In this document: one piece after another, positions 45,637 to 54,704 of the stretch
Position numbering within the stretch: position 1 is the stretch's first letter
How the letters are laid out: every line of letters starts with the position of its first letter
Source of the DNA: Chth-196 sp044376515
GTDB lineage: Bacteria; Verrucomicrobiota; Verrucomicrobiia; Chthoniobacterales; Chthoniobacteraceae
Reading direction: 5' to 3'
DNA length: 64,000 nt
Assembly: GCA_044376515.1 (NCBI GenBank)
Contig: JBILKV010000001.1
Location: 1 to 64,000 of the forward strand
Position numbers and translations under genes: made by a program
Notes under the pieces: generated by a model
Seen by the model: only the letters and a program-made list of their open reading frames with translations
Told to the model about the DNA's origin: nothing
The model's database searches: none

Positions 45637-46422
45637 CTATCCTCTTGCTGCCGTCAGTGCACGCACCGATGCGGCTCCGGCCTCGAGAAGAACCGCCGCA
45701 CACGCGTCAAGGGTGGCGCCGGTGGTGAGGACGTCGTCCACCAGAACAAGGTGCCTTCCCTCGATCTGACGGGGGCTCCGGCGCCGCATGCCGAAGGCGC
45801 CGCGCACGTTCAAACGCCGTTCCTCCCTTGCAAGCTGGGTTTGGGTCACCGTCAGCCGCACCCGCCGCAGCGCGTTGATCACCTCCAGTCCGTCACTTGC
45901 GGAAAGCTCTCTGGCGAGCAACTCCGCTTGGTTGAACCCGCGCAGCCTCCTTTTCCACCAGTGCAGGGGGACCGGCACCAGCACCTCCGGAGCTGGATGA
46001 CACAACCGAGCGTCCGCGAGTCCCTCCCGCATCCAGCCGGACACAATGCGGCGCAGGTGTCGCTTTCCGTCGTACTTAAACTGGTGGACCACATCCCGCA
46101 CTACCCCCACAAACCGGCAGGGTGCCACGACGCACCCAAAGGCAGGGTTCCATTCGAGACAATCCGCACAAATCTCCGGCAGCGGTGGGCTTCCCCAGAA
46201 AGGCCTCGAACACTTGCGGCAAAGCGCCGGGGCGGCCCACCTGAGCCGTTCCGCCTCCTCCGCACAGTCGACGCAGAGGTGTTTGCCCGTCTCCGTTGGT
46301 TCCGCGCAGGCCGTGCAATATGGGGGGTATAAAAGACTCTGCACCCCTTTCAAACCAACACGGAGCCAGTGCTTGCCGGGGAAGCGCTGCGACAAAGGGG
46401 AGCGGAATGGAAAAAGTTTCAT
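45637..46422 (-). CDS. comF: ComF-family phosphoribosyltransferase-like protein
   Basis: ComF-type proteins (GntX in E. coli) are linked to uptake and use of external DNA. The 261-residue product has the N-terminal four-cysteine zinc site and a second Cys pair (YCTACAEP, LCVDCAEE; CRKCSRPF, ICADCLEW). The amidophosphoribosyltransferase-like core follows with FKYDGKRHLRRIV, the block PVPLHWWKRRLRGFNQAELL and the PRPP loop VLVDDVLTTGATLDACA. accD follows 8 bases downstream, so they are probably cotranscribed. No other competence gene is in the window. Confidence 0.92.
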   Translation of the reverse strand: MKLFPFRSPLSQRFPGKHWLRVGLKGVQSLLYPPYCTACAEPTETGKHLCVDCAEEAERLRWAAPALCRKCSRPFWGSPPLPEICADCLEWNPAFGCVVAPCRFVGVVRDVVHQFKYDGKRHLRRIVSGWMREGLADARLCHPAPEVLVPVPLHWWKRRLRGFNQAELLARELSASDGLEVINALRRVRLTVTQTQLAREERRLNVRGAFGMRRRSPRQIEGRHLVLVDDVLTTGATLDACAAVLLEAGAASVRALTAARG

Positions 46423-46499
46423 ATCCCTCCTACGGAACCCGAGACCGCTTGGCCGCCAAAACGATTCAGATTTCCGTCACCCGCCGCTGATTTGATCTC

Positions 46500-47828
46500 A
46501 TGGGCTCTTCCCTGAACCGCAGTTTGTTCATTCCGCGTCTTGGTCCCTGCCTGCTCGCCTCACCCGGTCTTGAGAGGGAATGGGGGGGAGGCGACGCGAG
46601 TTGGGTTTCGGACCTCGAGCGCATCCTGCTGGACGATTCAGTCCACGCCTCCGCCGCACCCGCCCTCGCACAGGAATGGGTCTCGGTGGAAAAAGCCGGG
46701 CCGCGCAAAAAAATCTTTTTTGATCCTGCCCGGACGACCATTGCCGTGGTCACCTGTGGCGGGCTTTGTCCCGGGATCAACGACGTCATCCGAAGCATCG
46801 TGATGCATGCCTCCTACGGGTACGGGATCCGCCGCATCCTCGGGATGCGCTATGGCTACGAGGCGCTCAACGGCCGCATCGCCCATGCCCCCATCGAACT
46901 AACTCCGGAACGGGTCGCGAAAATCCAGCACCTTGGCGGCTCGGTGCTCGGCACCTCCCGCGGCCCCCAACCCCCCGCGGAGATGGTCGACCGGCTGGAG
47001 TCCCTGGGCGTTCAGGCGCTGTTTGTCGTTGGCGGAGACGGCTCGCAACGCGGCGTCCGCGACCTCTACGAGGAGATCGCTCGGCGCAAGGCCTCCATCT
47101 CAGTGGTGGGCATCCCCAAGACCATCGACAACGACCTGCTCTACATGGACCGCAGCTTCGGCTACCTGACGGCCTCCAGCGAAGCTTTCCGTACGATTGA
47201 AGTCGCGCACGCCGAGGCGCGCGGCGCGCGAAACGGCATCGGGTTGGTCAAGCTCATGGGCAGGGATTCGGGTTTCATCGCGTGTGCCGCCGCAATCGCC
47301 TCCGCCGAATCCAACTTTGTGTTGATTCCAGAGGTCCGCTTCGGCCTAAACGGCGAGACAGGCCTGCTACGCTGTCTTGAAAAACGGCTGCGTGACCGAG
47401 GTCACGCCCTCATTGTTGTGGCGGAGGGCGCTGGACAGCACCTGCTTCCCCGCGAAGCGGAGCGCCTGGACCGCTCCGGAAACCGCCTGCATGGCGACAT
47501 CGGCGCGTACCTCAAGTCGCGGATCGAGGTTCATTTCCGCAATGTCGAGACCGACATCACTCTCAAATACATCGACCCGGGATACCAGTTGCGAGGAGTG
47601 GTGGCCACGCCCGAGGACCGCTCCTTCTGTCTGCAGCTGGCGCGGCACGCAGTCCACGCCGCCATGACCGGCCGCACCGGGATGGTGGTGGCCCTCTGGC
47701 ACCAGCGCTACGTCCACCTCCCGGTCCACCTCGTTGCCGAGGGGATCCGCCGAGTGGACCCCGAGGGTGACCTCTGGCGCTGCGTTCTGGAGAGCACCGG
47801 CCAACCCGCCCACATCGGGCTCGCGTAA
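46500..47828 (+). CDS. 6-phosphofructokinase, long (plant/trypanosomatid-like) type
   Basis: Phosphorylates fructose 6-phosphate in glycolysis. The 442-residue product has an N-terminal extension of about 75 residues, the glycine-rich CGGLCPGINDVIRS loop, the phosphoryl-donor loop VVGGDGSQRG, the catalytic PKTIDND (Asp210) and the substrate block GLVKLMGRDSGFIA. The donor loop has Gly181 as in ATP-dependent enzymes, while Lys207 in PKTIDND is the residue typical of pyrophosphate enzymes. This mixed Gly/Lys combination is known in plant and trypanosome ATP-PFKs and related bacterial clades. ATP use is therefore likely but not certain. Transcribed alone, divergent from comF. Confidence 0.9.
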   Translation: MGSSLNRSLFIPRLGPCLLASPGLEREWGGGDASWVSDLERILLDDSVHASAAPALAQEWVSVEKAGPRKKIFFDPARTTIAVVTCGGLCPGINDVIRSIVMHASYGYGIRRILGMRYGYEALNGRIAHAPIELTPERVAKIQHLGGSVLGTSRGPQPPAEMVDRLESLGVQALFVVGGDGSQRGVRDLYEEIARRKASISVVGIPKTIDNDLLYMDRSFGYLTASSEAFRTIEVAHAEARGARNGIGLVKLMGRDSGFIACAAAIASAESNFVLIPEVRFGLNGETGLLRCLEKRLRDRGHALIVVAEGAGQHLLPREAERLDRSGNRLHGDIGAYLKSRIEVHFRNVETDITLKYIDPGYQLRGVVATPEDRSFCLQLARHAVHAAMTGRTGMVVALWHQRYVHLPVHLVAEGIRRVDPEGDLWRCVLESTGQPAHIGLA

Positions 47829-48085
47829 ACCGCGGTCCGCAGCAGTCAAGTGCGCAGCTGCCTCAGCAAATCAGGGCAACCAACTCGAAGAGGACTGCAG
47901 GCGCGTGGACGTCCTGTCTGCGTACGTCACTCCAAAGGCGACAGAGGAGGCGAGAGAAACGCCACTCCTGCAAAGCCGGATTTTGGAAGCCGGGTGTTGA
48001 GAGCGGAGGACTGTGCGGGGGCGTCGCAATGATTTGAGCGTTCGGCCGCGATCTCCCCGTTGCCCGGTGCACCGATCGCTTCCGT

Positions 48086-49174
48086 CTAGCGCGTGACGAT
48101 GTCGGAAATGTTTTTGTCACACGGCAGGCTCGCCGCCTTTGCGAGCTCTCCGTCGGCGCCCACACGGTATACTGTGATGGTGCCCCCGTTGAAAGCCGTG
48201 ACCGCGAGGTGTGCACCGTCCGGGGAAAGGGCGAGTCCCCACGGGATTTTGTCAGCCGGAGTGAGGCCAAGCAGGGTCAGGTCGCCGTTGGGAAGCACCC
48301 GGTATCTCGCGATCCAGTCAAAGGCTCGGGAATGACCGCGGATTCCGGCGAAAATAAACCGGCCGTCTGGGGTGATGACAATGTCCGAGGAGGAGATCCC
48401 CTCCTTGGGTTCCGACTCGGGGAACGCGTCGCAGACGTTGCGGAACTTGAGGCGGCCCCCGGCATTCCGATCGTACACCGAAACCCCGAGGTGCTGCTCG
48501 TTGCTGAAGTACGCCACAGGCAGGCTGGGATGGTAGGCCATGTGGCGCGGTCCCGTCCCCGCCGGCGGTTCGGCGTTCGCCGGTTCCAGGGGCGTGAGCG
48601 CACCCGTTTCAGGATCGAAGGCGTACTGCAGAAGCGCGTTGTTTGATTTGACGTAGGGGATGTACACGTAACGGTTGTCCGGTGAGGGAAGTACGCAGTG
48701 CGCTTCCTTTCGGCCTTCGTCGCGGCCGGCTACCCACTTGACCGGAAGCCCAGCGGCGTCGAGTCCGTACACGTCCACTGCGCCGCTGCCGTAATCAGCG
48801 CTCAACAGAAAGCGGCCGGCCCGATCCGTGCTCAGGTATGCCGTCCCATGTTTGAGCTCAAACGGGCGGAGCGCGGCACTCGTGCCTTTTTCATCCAGAG
48901 CCAGCGCAACCGCGGGAATCTTGCCCGCGGGCCCGCCCCCGCCTCCCACATACAGAAGCGGCAGCCCGGGATGAACCGCTATGCTGCTTCCCGCGAAGCC
49001 GAGGTCCACCTTGCCCTCGAGGTTTAGTTCCACCCCGGAGGCTGAAACCTTCGCCTGCACAATCCACAGCTGTTTGGTCGTCGGACTGGGGGCATAGAGC
49101 CGAAAGGATTCCGCGGCTGCAGCGGAGAAGTTCCAACCAAGGATGGAGAGGGCGAGGGCGGCGAGGGTTTTCAT
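48086..49174 (-). CDS. Exported lactonase-family (6-phosphogluconolactonase-like) beta-propeller protein
   Basis: A 362-residue protein with a signal peptide (about 1-20, ending SAAAAE) and a seven-bladed propeller of the YbhE/Pgl lactonase family. Family-like blocks are GSSIAVHPGLPLLYVGGG, LLSADYGSGAVDVYGLD, AHCVLPSPDNRYVYIPY, GPRHMAYHPSLPVAYFSNE and IVITPDGRFIFAGIRGH. The export signal argues against a cytosolic pentose-phosphate role; many exported PVC homologues have no known substrate. It lies 87 bases downstream of the DUF1592 gene on the same strand and may belong to that operon. Confidence 0.85.
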   Translation of the reverse strand: MKTLAALALSILGWNFSAAAAESFRLYAPSPTTKQLWIVQAKVSASGVELNLEGKVDLGFAGSSIAVHPGLPLLYVGGGGGPAGKIPAVALALDEKGTSAALRPFELKHGTAYLSTDRAGRFLLSADYGSGAVDVYGLDAAGLPVKWVAGRDEGRKEAHCVLPSPDNRYVYIPYVKSNNALLQYAFDPETGALTPLEPANAEPPAGTGPRHMAYHPSLPVAYFSNEQHLGVSVYDRNAGGRLKFRNVCDAFPESEPKEGISSSDIVITPDGRFIFAGIRGHSRAFDWIARYRVLPNGDLTLLGLTPADKIPWGLALSPDGAHLAVTAFNGGTITVYRVGADGELAKAASLPCDKNISDIVTR

Positions 49175-49261
49175 GGCGAGGAGAAGCTTGGGCGGCGCAT
49201 CGTTGCACGGGCAACACGGGAAATGAATACGCCCATGATTGGTTCGGTGAGGTGGCGTTGT

Positions 49262-51637
49262 TTACCGGCGGAGGAACAGCTCCGAACACACCAACTCGAT
49301 CACCAAGTCGCGCAGAGGATAGCCGTTTTCACGGGTCCTGGCGGCGATCTCGGCAAGCCTCCGGTGATCGTCGAGGGTCGCCATCCTGCGCAGGGCGAAG
49401 GTGGCCAGTTGCCCGGTCAGCGCTTCTGCGAAGCGATCCACGTCCAACAACAGCAGGGACTTGAACGAGTCCGGACCGTCAAATGTCGTTCCGTTTGGGA
49501 GCTTGCCGGAGGCGTCGACCCGCGGGTGGTCTCCGGTCCCGGCTCCGACGGCCTCCAGGTCGCGCCAGCGTCCGACGGCGTCGAAATTGTCGAAAGCGAA
49601 GCCGAGGGGATCGATCCGGCTGTGGCAGGAGGCGCAGACCGCGTTTTTGGCGTGGGCCGCCAGTTGCATGCGCACGGTGGCCTTGGGCGAGTCCGCGGGC
49701 GTTGGCTCCAAGGGCTCAACATTGGGCGGCGGCGGCGGCGGCGTTTTACCAAATACCGATTCCATCACGAGCGCGCCGCGATGCACCGGCCGGTGCCGGA
49801 GGCCATCCGAGGTTAGCGACAGAAAGGCCGCCTGAGTCAGCAGGCCGCCCCTGTGGCTTTCCGGGGCAAGGCGCACTTTTTGGAACCCGCCGCCTGTCGG
49901 GACCGGCAGCCCGTAGTGCAGCGCCAGACGCGGATTCAGAACGGTCCAGTCCGATTTCAAAAATTCGCGGATCGAGAGGTTCGCGCGCAGGACCTCGGAG
50001 AAAAAACGGAGCGACTCCTCCAGCATGCTGTGTTCCAGCCAACGGTCATGGTCCGGGTAAAGATCTGGATCCGGCGGAAATGAACCGAGGCGGTGGAGTT
50101 GCAGCCACTGCTTTGGGAAATGCTCCGCAAAGGCCGCCGCCTTGGGATCCGCAAGCATCCGGTGCACCTGTTGACGCAAGACGCCCGCGTCCAGAATGTC
50201 GCCCGAACGGGCGAGGCCGAACAGCGCCTCGTCGGGCATGGAACTCCACAAAAAGTAGGACAGGCGCGAGATCAACTCCCACGCAGTCAAACGGGCGCGA
50301 TCCACATCCGGCGAGCCCTCGTGAAGGTAGTAGAAATTCTTGGATGCCAAGGCGGCGGTGACGGCGGCGAGGTAGGCGTTGCGAAAACTTTCCCCGGCAG
50401 TCTGCTCCTTGCGGACGATCGCTTCGTGTTCGGCAACCTCCTCCTCCGCAACGGGTCTGCGCCAGCAGCGTTCCAAAAACGTCCGCAGCGCGCTGCGGAC
50501 CGCAGCGGAAGACTCATCCTCTGAAAGGAACGCTTGGCGCGCCGCCGCCGCGGACTCTTCGGGCAAAGGTCCTTCCCATTCGAGCGAATCGAGCAGGAGC
50601 AGGGGAACCTGCGCGCGGCCTGCAGCGTCGAACAGTTGGTAACCGGCCGGGTGCACAAAACGCCGGTCGGTGCTGTGTAGAAAGGGGACCTGCGTTGTCA
50701 GTGCGAGCGTGAGCGCCTCAAAAGTGCCGGGTGCCTGGTTGAGCAGTGTGAACCTGCCCCGGGGCAGCCGCGTGGTAAAACTCACCGTTGCAGGCTGGTC
50801 CTCGGGAATGTTGGCGTCCATGCCGTCGAGACTCCGCTTGAGTACGTCATCCCAGAGCGCGAGATGCGGTAGACGCCCGCCCGCGGTGGGTAGGGCGCTT
50901 AGACGGACGCTCACCCGGTAGAGGCCCGGGTCCTTCACTTCAACCGTTCCAAAGCTCTTGCCCGGAAGCACCAACTGGCGCGGCGGCTTCTCAAGCCGGT
51001 GTTTTTCCAGAAATTCCTTCGTCTTGGGGTTCGTGGCATCGGTACGCCCACTGCGTTTTTGCGGCGGCTTCTCGGGAAAGGCGTCGGCCACGCTTTTTTG
51101 AGCTGCCTCAAAGTAACGTTCCACATGGGAGGGCGAGAGTGTGAGCAGGGGAGCGAGGCGGTTGAACCCCCTCCATCTGGGATCCTCATTAAGACCGCCC
51201 GGCGCATCGCTGTCGTAATGGACGCCGAGCAGGTCGCGCAGCGAGAGTGCGTATTCTTCGCGGCTGAGCCGCAGCAGGTTGACGCGGGCACGCTTGGCCT
51301 CGCGCAGGGCCCTGCCCTCGGCCAGGCGGGTGTTGATCCATTCCACCACGGCTGCGCGTGCGGCCGCAGAGGGTTGTTTCTCCTCCTCCGGCGGCATCTC
51401 GCCAGCGCTCATGCGGGTGAGGATTTCGTCCCAGCGTTCGGCCGTCTGGAGTTCGGACAAGTCCCGGCCCAGTTGGTCCAGACGCAGCCCGCCCTTGGTC
51501 TTCTGGGCGTCGTGGCAGCGCAGACAATGTTCCTCGAAAAACGCCGGCGTGGGGTCCGGGCCGGCTGCAAGCAAGAGGTGTGCTCCGCAGAGCAGCAGGC
51601 ACAGAGCGGACAACAGCGGGGAGCGGAGAGCCTTCAT
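49262..51637 (-). CDS. DUF1592/DUF1588 cytochrome-type exported protein, module 1
   Basis: A large exported PVC-type protein of the DUF1587-DUF1595-DUF1592-DUF1588-DUF1585 series; function unknown, thought to be a periplasmic c-type cytochrome component. From the ATG at 51637 the product is 791 residues with a signal peptide (1-25). A haem-binding CLRCH is at 38-42 (EEHCLRCHDAQKTKGGLRLD). The middle contains the DUF1592 block ELISRLSYFLWSSMPDEAL. The DUF1588 end carries CASCHSRIDPLGFAFDNFDA with a second CxxCH. The start overlaps the stop of the unknown 410-residue gene (51634-51637), so it is the third gene of a tight operon. Confidence 0.9.
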   Translation of the reverse strand: MKALRSPLLSALCLLLCGAHLLLAAGPDPTPAFFEEHCLRCHDAQKTKGGLRLDQLGRDLSELQTAERWDEILTRMSAGEMPPEEEKQPSAAARAAVVEWINTRLAEGRALREAKRARVNLLRLSREEYALSLRDLLGVHYDSDAPGGLNEDPRWRGFNRLAPLLTLSPSHVERYFEAAQKSVADAFPEKPPQKRSGRTDATNPKTKEFLEKHRLEKPPRQLVLPGKSFGTVEVKDPGLYRVSVRLSALPTAGGRLPHLALWDDVLKRSLDGMDANIPEDQPATVSFTTRLPRGRFTLLNQAPGTFEALTLALTTQVPFLHSTDRRFVHPAGYQLFDAAGRAQVPLLLLDSLEWEGPLPEESAAAARQAFLSEDESSAAVRSALRTFLERCWRRPVAEEEVAEHEAIVRKEQTAGESFRNAYLAAVTAALASKNFYYLHEGSPDVDRARLTAWELISRLSYFLWSSMPDEALFGLARSGDILDAGVLRQQVHRMLADPKAAAFAEHFPKQWLQLHRLGSFPPDPDLYPDHDRWLEHSMLEESLRFFSEVLRANLSIREFLKSDWTVLNPRLALHYGLPVPTGGGFQKVRLAPESHRGGLLTQAAFLSLTSDGLRHRPVHRGALVMESVFGKTPPPPPPNVEPLEPTPADSPKATVRMQLAAHAKNAVCASCHSRIDPLGFAFDNFDAVGRWRDLEAVGAGTGDHPRVDASGKLPNGTTFDGPDSFKSLLLLDVDRFAEALTGQLATFALRRMATLDDHRRLAEIAARTRENGYPLRDLVIELVCSELFLRR

Positions 51638-52866
51638 GGATGCTTTTCGGGTTCGGCTTCCGGTGCCCGCTGCCCGGGTAGGCGGAGGATGCGGCTTTCC
51701 TGCCGGTCTTCGAGCGACTTGATGCGTTCCTCGGGGGTGTTGGTGATGAACAGCCAGCTCTCGGCCTTCACCCGCACCGCGTTGCCGGGCCGGAAATGAT
51801 CCAACAGTTCGCTGAACTTGAGATGCAGGCGCACCCCGCTGAAACCCGGCACCGCAGCCATTTCCTCCCACTCGCGCAGTTTGCCGAAGGTGCGGTCGCC
51901 CCGGTGGCGCCAGGTGCGCAGGGTGGGTTCGGCGGCGGCGAGTGCAACGCGTTCGTTGCGGTCCTTGTGGAGGTCATCGATCAGTTGGCGGGCCACGCCA
52001 CCGAACAAGGCCACCTTGACGTTGCCGCCGCCGTACTCAAAGGGTTCCACCGACTCCACCACTCCGGGCAACCACCGGATCCGGTGGTAGCGGACGTTGC
52101 GCCTTTCCTGCTGCTCGGAGAAGGTGCGCAGGCTTTCCTCGTCCAGCCAGATGTCGTTTGTCCCGAACTCGTAGTCCGTCCAGTTGATGCCCCGGGCGAA
52201 GTTGAGGGACACGGTTTGGCCGGGCATGAGGCGGTCGACTCCCACCGGCCTGCCCTTTTCCCAGACGCGTGTGGCGAGGTCGTAATCGAGCAGCAACACG
52301 CCGGACGGCCCGCCCGGCGGCGGCTTCCCCACCGACTCGACCTGCAGTTTGGATGTGTCCTGGTTCACTGAGAGCACCCTCCACTGGAACCCGTTGCGTC
52401 TGGCAAAGGAGACGTCGTCCTCCACCAACAGGGCGTGGTTCTCGGCGGGGATCAGCGTCTCATGCTCCTTCGGCGGCGGCGCGATGCTGCGTTCCTCGCC
52501 GGCGGGCGGTGCGAAAAAATAGCCCTGGACGTGGGTGCCCGGGGGGACGTCCTGAAAGGTGGCCGGCCCGCCGTGGAACCAGATCTCGCCGCAAGGCAGC
52601 ATGGCAAAGTAGTGCAGGGGCCCTTCGCTGGAGCGCTTCTCTTCCCTCGGCATGCAGTCGATGCGCAGGCCGGCCCGTCGGTTGATGGGATCTACCGTCA
52701 CTAATTCGCCCGAGAGGAAAACGCCCTTTTCAAGAGGCGGGATGAATCTGGCGTCCGGCTTCTCGGCGTGTGCGCAAAACGCGGCACCAAGCTGCGCCAC
52801 CGCGAGAAGGCTGCACACGACCGGCCGGCATGCGCTGCGTGGCGTGGACTGAAAACTCGACCTCAC
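51634..52866 (-). CDS. Unknown exported protein between DUF1552 and DUF1592 genes
   Basis: Not recognised. The 410-residue product has a signal peptide (about 1-35, ending CAHAEK) and a mostly beta-type mature part. Three stretches share a loose pattern: a hydrophobic strand, a V-D/N/E-x turn, another strand, then a PG-x-x-V loop. They start at GELVTVDPINRRAGLRID, WRVLSVNQDTSKLQVES and GVVESVEPFEYGGGNVKV. This suggests a repeated small beta-barrel module. A Glu/Arg-rich C-terminal segment ends the protein. Its start overlaps the upstream DUF1552 stop and its stop overlaps the DUF1592 start, both as ATGA. It is therefore an integral, coexpressed part of this module, possibly a subunit or assembly factor. 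Confidence 0.85.
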   Translation of the reverse strand: MRSSFQSTPRSACRPVVCSLLAVAQLGAAFCAHAEKPDARFIPPLEKGVFLSGELVTVDPINRRAGLRIDCMPREEKRSSEGPLHYFAMLPCGEIWFHGGPATFQDVPPGTHVQGYFFAPPAGEERSIAPPPKEHETLIPAENHALLVEDDVSFARRNGFQWRVLSVNQDTSKLQVESVGKPPPGGPSGVLLLDYDLATRVWEKGRPVGVDRLMPGQTVSLNFARGINWTDYEFGTNDIWLDEESLRTFSEQQERRNVRYHRIRWLPGVVESVEPFEYGGGNVKVALFGGVARQLIDDLHKDRNERVALAAAEPTLRTWRHRGDRTFGKLREWEEMAAVPGFSGVRLHLKFSELLDHFRPGNAVRVKAESWLFITNTPEERIKSLEDRQESRILRLPGQRAPEAEPEKHP

Positions 52867-54233
52867 GCGCGGAGGTCCTGAAGGGTTCCGGTGCTGTCGG
52901 CGAATCGGGCGCTCTCGACTCCCATGGCCTGTGCGACAGTCAGCAACAGGTTGCTCATGCGGGCTTTCTGATTTACCGGGTTGAAGCAGATCCTGTAGTG
53001 CTCGCGAGGGTTGTCGAGACGGTAGGAGTCGAGTCCGCCCGCCTTGTTGAGATCGAGGTGCGCGCCGTGGCGGAATCCGAGTTTGGTGCCGCCTGCGAGC
53101 AGGATGGGCAGGTTGGCGTTGCCGTGGCTGTGGCCGTAGCTCATGCCGCTGCCGAAGAGCGCCACCGTTGTTTCCAGAAGCGGTCCCTCCTGGTCGGAAA
53201 CCGTGCCGAGGCGCTCGAGGAAGTAGCGGAACTGATTAACGTTAAACCGGTCGCTGGCGGTGAGTTCCTCCATCCGCTTTGGGTTGCCGTTGTGGTGGGA
53301 GAGTGAGTGCCGATCCTGTTTGATCTGGATCTCCGGGATGGCAAGGCCCCGGCCCTCGCCGCCGCTGCTGAAGGTGGCCACGCGCGTCATGTCCGTCTGA
53401 AACGCCAGAGCCACAAGGTCGTACATGGCCCGGAAATATTCGCCCACCATCTGCTGGTTGACCGCCTTGTCTACGCGCGCCCGATCCGGTGCGGAAACCG
53501 CGGGAAGTGGCGTTTCCAGCCAGCGGGTGCTCCGCTCTGTGCGCACCTCCACTTCGCGCAACGACGTCAGGTACTGGTCGAGCCGGTCCCGATCCGCATT
53601 CCCAAGACGCGCCTCCAGTCTGTTGGCGTCCTCGGAAATCAAGTCGAGGATGCTGGCCTTGCGGTCAAGCGCACGCCGGTGTTTGTCGAGGCCTCCGGCG
53701 GGTGCTTCAAAGAGCCGTTTAAAAACGACGCCGGGGGAGTTTTCCGCGGGTAGCGCAATCCCGTCAGCCGTCCAAGCCAGGGTGGAGCCATCTCCGCTCA
53801 GTTCGATCGAAGGGTATCGGGTTTCCTGTCCGGTTTTGGCTGCGACCAGTTGGTCGAGTGAAACGCTGTTGCGGTCGGATGGACCCAGCTTTCCTCCAGT
53901 GAGCCAGATCTTCTGACAGCCGTGGTGGAAACCCAAGCCGTTCGGATGAAAAAGCCCGCTGATGGGGGTGAAGACGTCGCGGTGGCCGGCGAGGGGCTCC
54001 AGTGACTTCGAAAGTGCGTAACCGGCCCCGGCTTCCTGAATCTGGAAATCGATGGTGTTGACCCCATTGGGAACGTATACAAACGCGCAGCGCCGTGGTC
54101 GTGCGAGCGGAACCTCAGCGAAGCCGCGCATGGGGCGCATGCAGTCGAGAAAGGGAAGGGCGATGAGCGCTCCCAGCCCTTTGAGGGCGTGGCGGCGGCC
54201 GATCAACCATTTGCGGGAGGCAATGTGACTCAT
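52863..54233 (-). CDS. DUF1552 exported protein, module 1
   Basis: DUF1552 proteins are exported, Tat-dependent PVC-type proteins that nearly always pair with DUF1592/DUF1588 proteins; activity unknown. From the ATG at 54233 the 456-residue product has a leader with IGRRHALKGLGALIALPFLD. Family blocks follow: RRCAFVYVPNGVNTIDFQ, TPISGLFHPNG, FHHGCQKIWLTGG, LDQLVAAKTGQETRYPSIEL, SLSHHNGNPKRMEELTA and LFGSGMSYGHSHGNANLPIL. The frame remains open to 54458, but that extension comes from the dispersed repeat at 54364-54704 and is rejected. It is the first gene of a three-gene overlapping operon. Confidence 0.9.
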   Translation of the reverse strand: MSHIASRKWLIGRRHALKGLGALIALPFLDCMRPMRGFAEVPLARPRRCAFVYVPNGVNTIDFQIQEAGAGYALSKSLEPLAGHRDVFTPISGLFHPNGLGFHHGCQKIWLTGGKLGPSDRNSVSLDQLVAAKTGQETRYPSIELSGDGSTLAWTADGIALPAENSPGVVFKRLFEAPAGGLDKHRRALDRKASILDLISEDANRLEARLGNADRDRLDQYLTSLREVEVRTERSTRWLETPLPAVSAPDRARVDKAVNQQMVGEYFRAMYDLVALAFQTDMTRVATFSSGGEGRGLAIPEIQIKQDRHSLSHHNGNPKRMEELTASDRFNVNQFRYFLERLGTVSDQEGPLLETTVALFGSGMSYGHSHGNANLPILLAGGTKLGFRHGAHLDLNKAGGLDSYRLDNPREHYRICFNPVNQKARMSNLLLTVAQAMGVESARFADSTGTLQDLRA

Positions 54234-54363
54234 GGGGTGGGGAGGGTGTGTGGGGGCCGACGCGATGTACCTTACCGGTCCCAGGCAATTCTCTGCAATC
54301 TTTGCCGCCCGCCGCCCGCTTGGAAACTGGGTGGTGCGCCGTAGTGAAATCCGCGCGATCTGA

Positions 54364-54704
54364 TACCACGTATCTGAGTTTTCTGGATTATTAGCGATGG
54401 GAACCCCGTGAATTAATCGTTCCGCCCTGTTCAGAAAACCGGCCCAGACTTTAGCCAAATCTGACGCCCCGCAAGGGGCACTTCTCTTTCAGCCCATGGC
54501 AACGCCATGGGAAAACCGTCCCCAAAAAAGAATACGCCCTGAAAGGGCACCCTCACATGCCCGGTCCATCCGAAAGCGTGGCTTCATCATGGGGCGCCCA
54601 GGGCTTAATGTTTGAGAACGGATCAAACCCACGCCGTTGCCATGGGCTGCGAGTGGCCTGCCCGGGGCGGAAAAACTCCGGTTATCATTGAGAGTTGGTA
54701 TGAG
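54364..54704. repeat. Dispersed palindrome-rich repeat (MITE-like), copy 2
   Basis: Second copy of the repeat at 29858-30201, same orientation, about 341 bases. Flanks differ immediately outside both ends. At this copy the ends form a better inverted repeat: CTGATACCA at 54360-54368 against TGGTATGAG at 54696-54704 (8 of 9 pair). Differences from copy 1 are scattered substitutions plus small indels, for example in the GGGGCGGAAA region near the right end. It lies 131 bases upstream of the DUF1552 start and contributes a spurious open frame there. Confidence 0.85.

Noticed and set aside
54234..54458. 75-residue N-terminal extension of the module 1 DUF1552 protein
   Set aside because: Part of it is translated from the dispersed repeat and it would bury the Tat-type leader.
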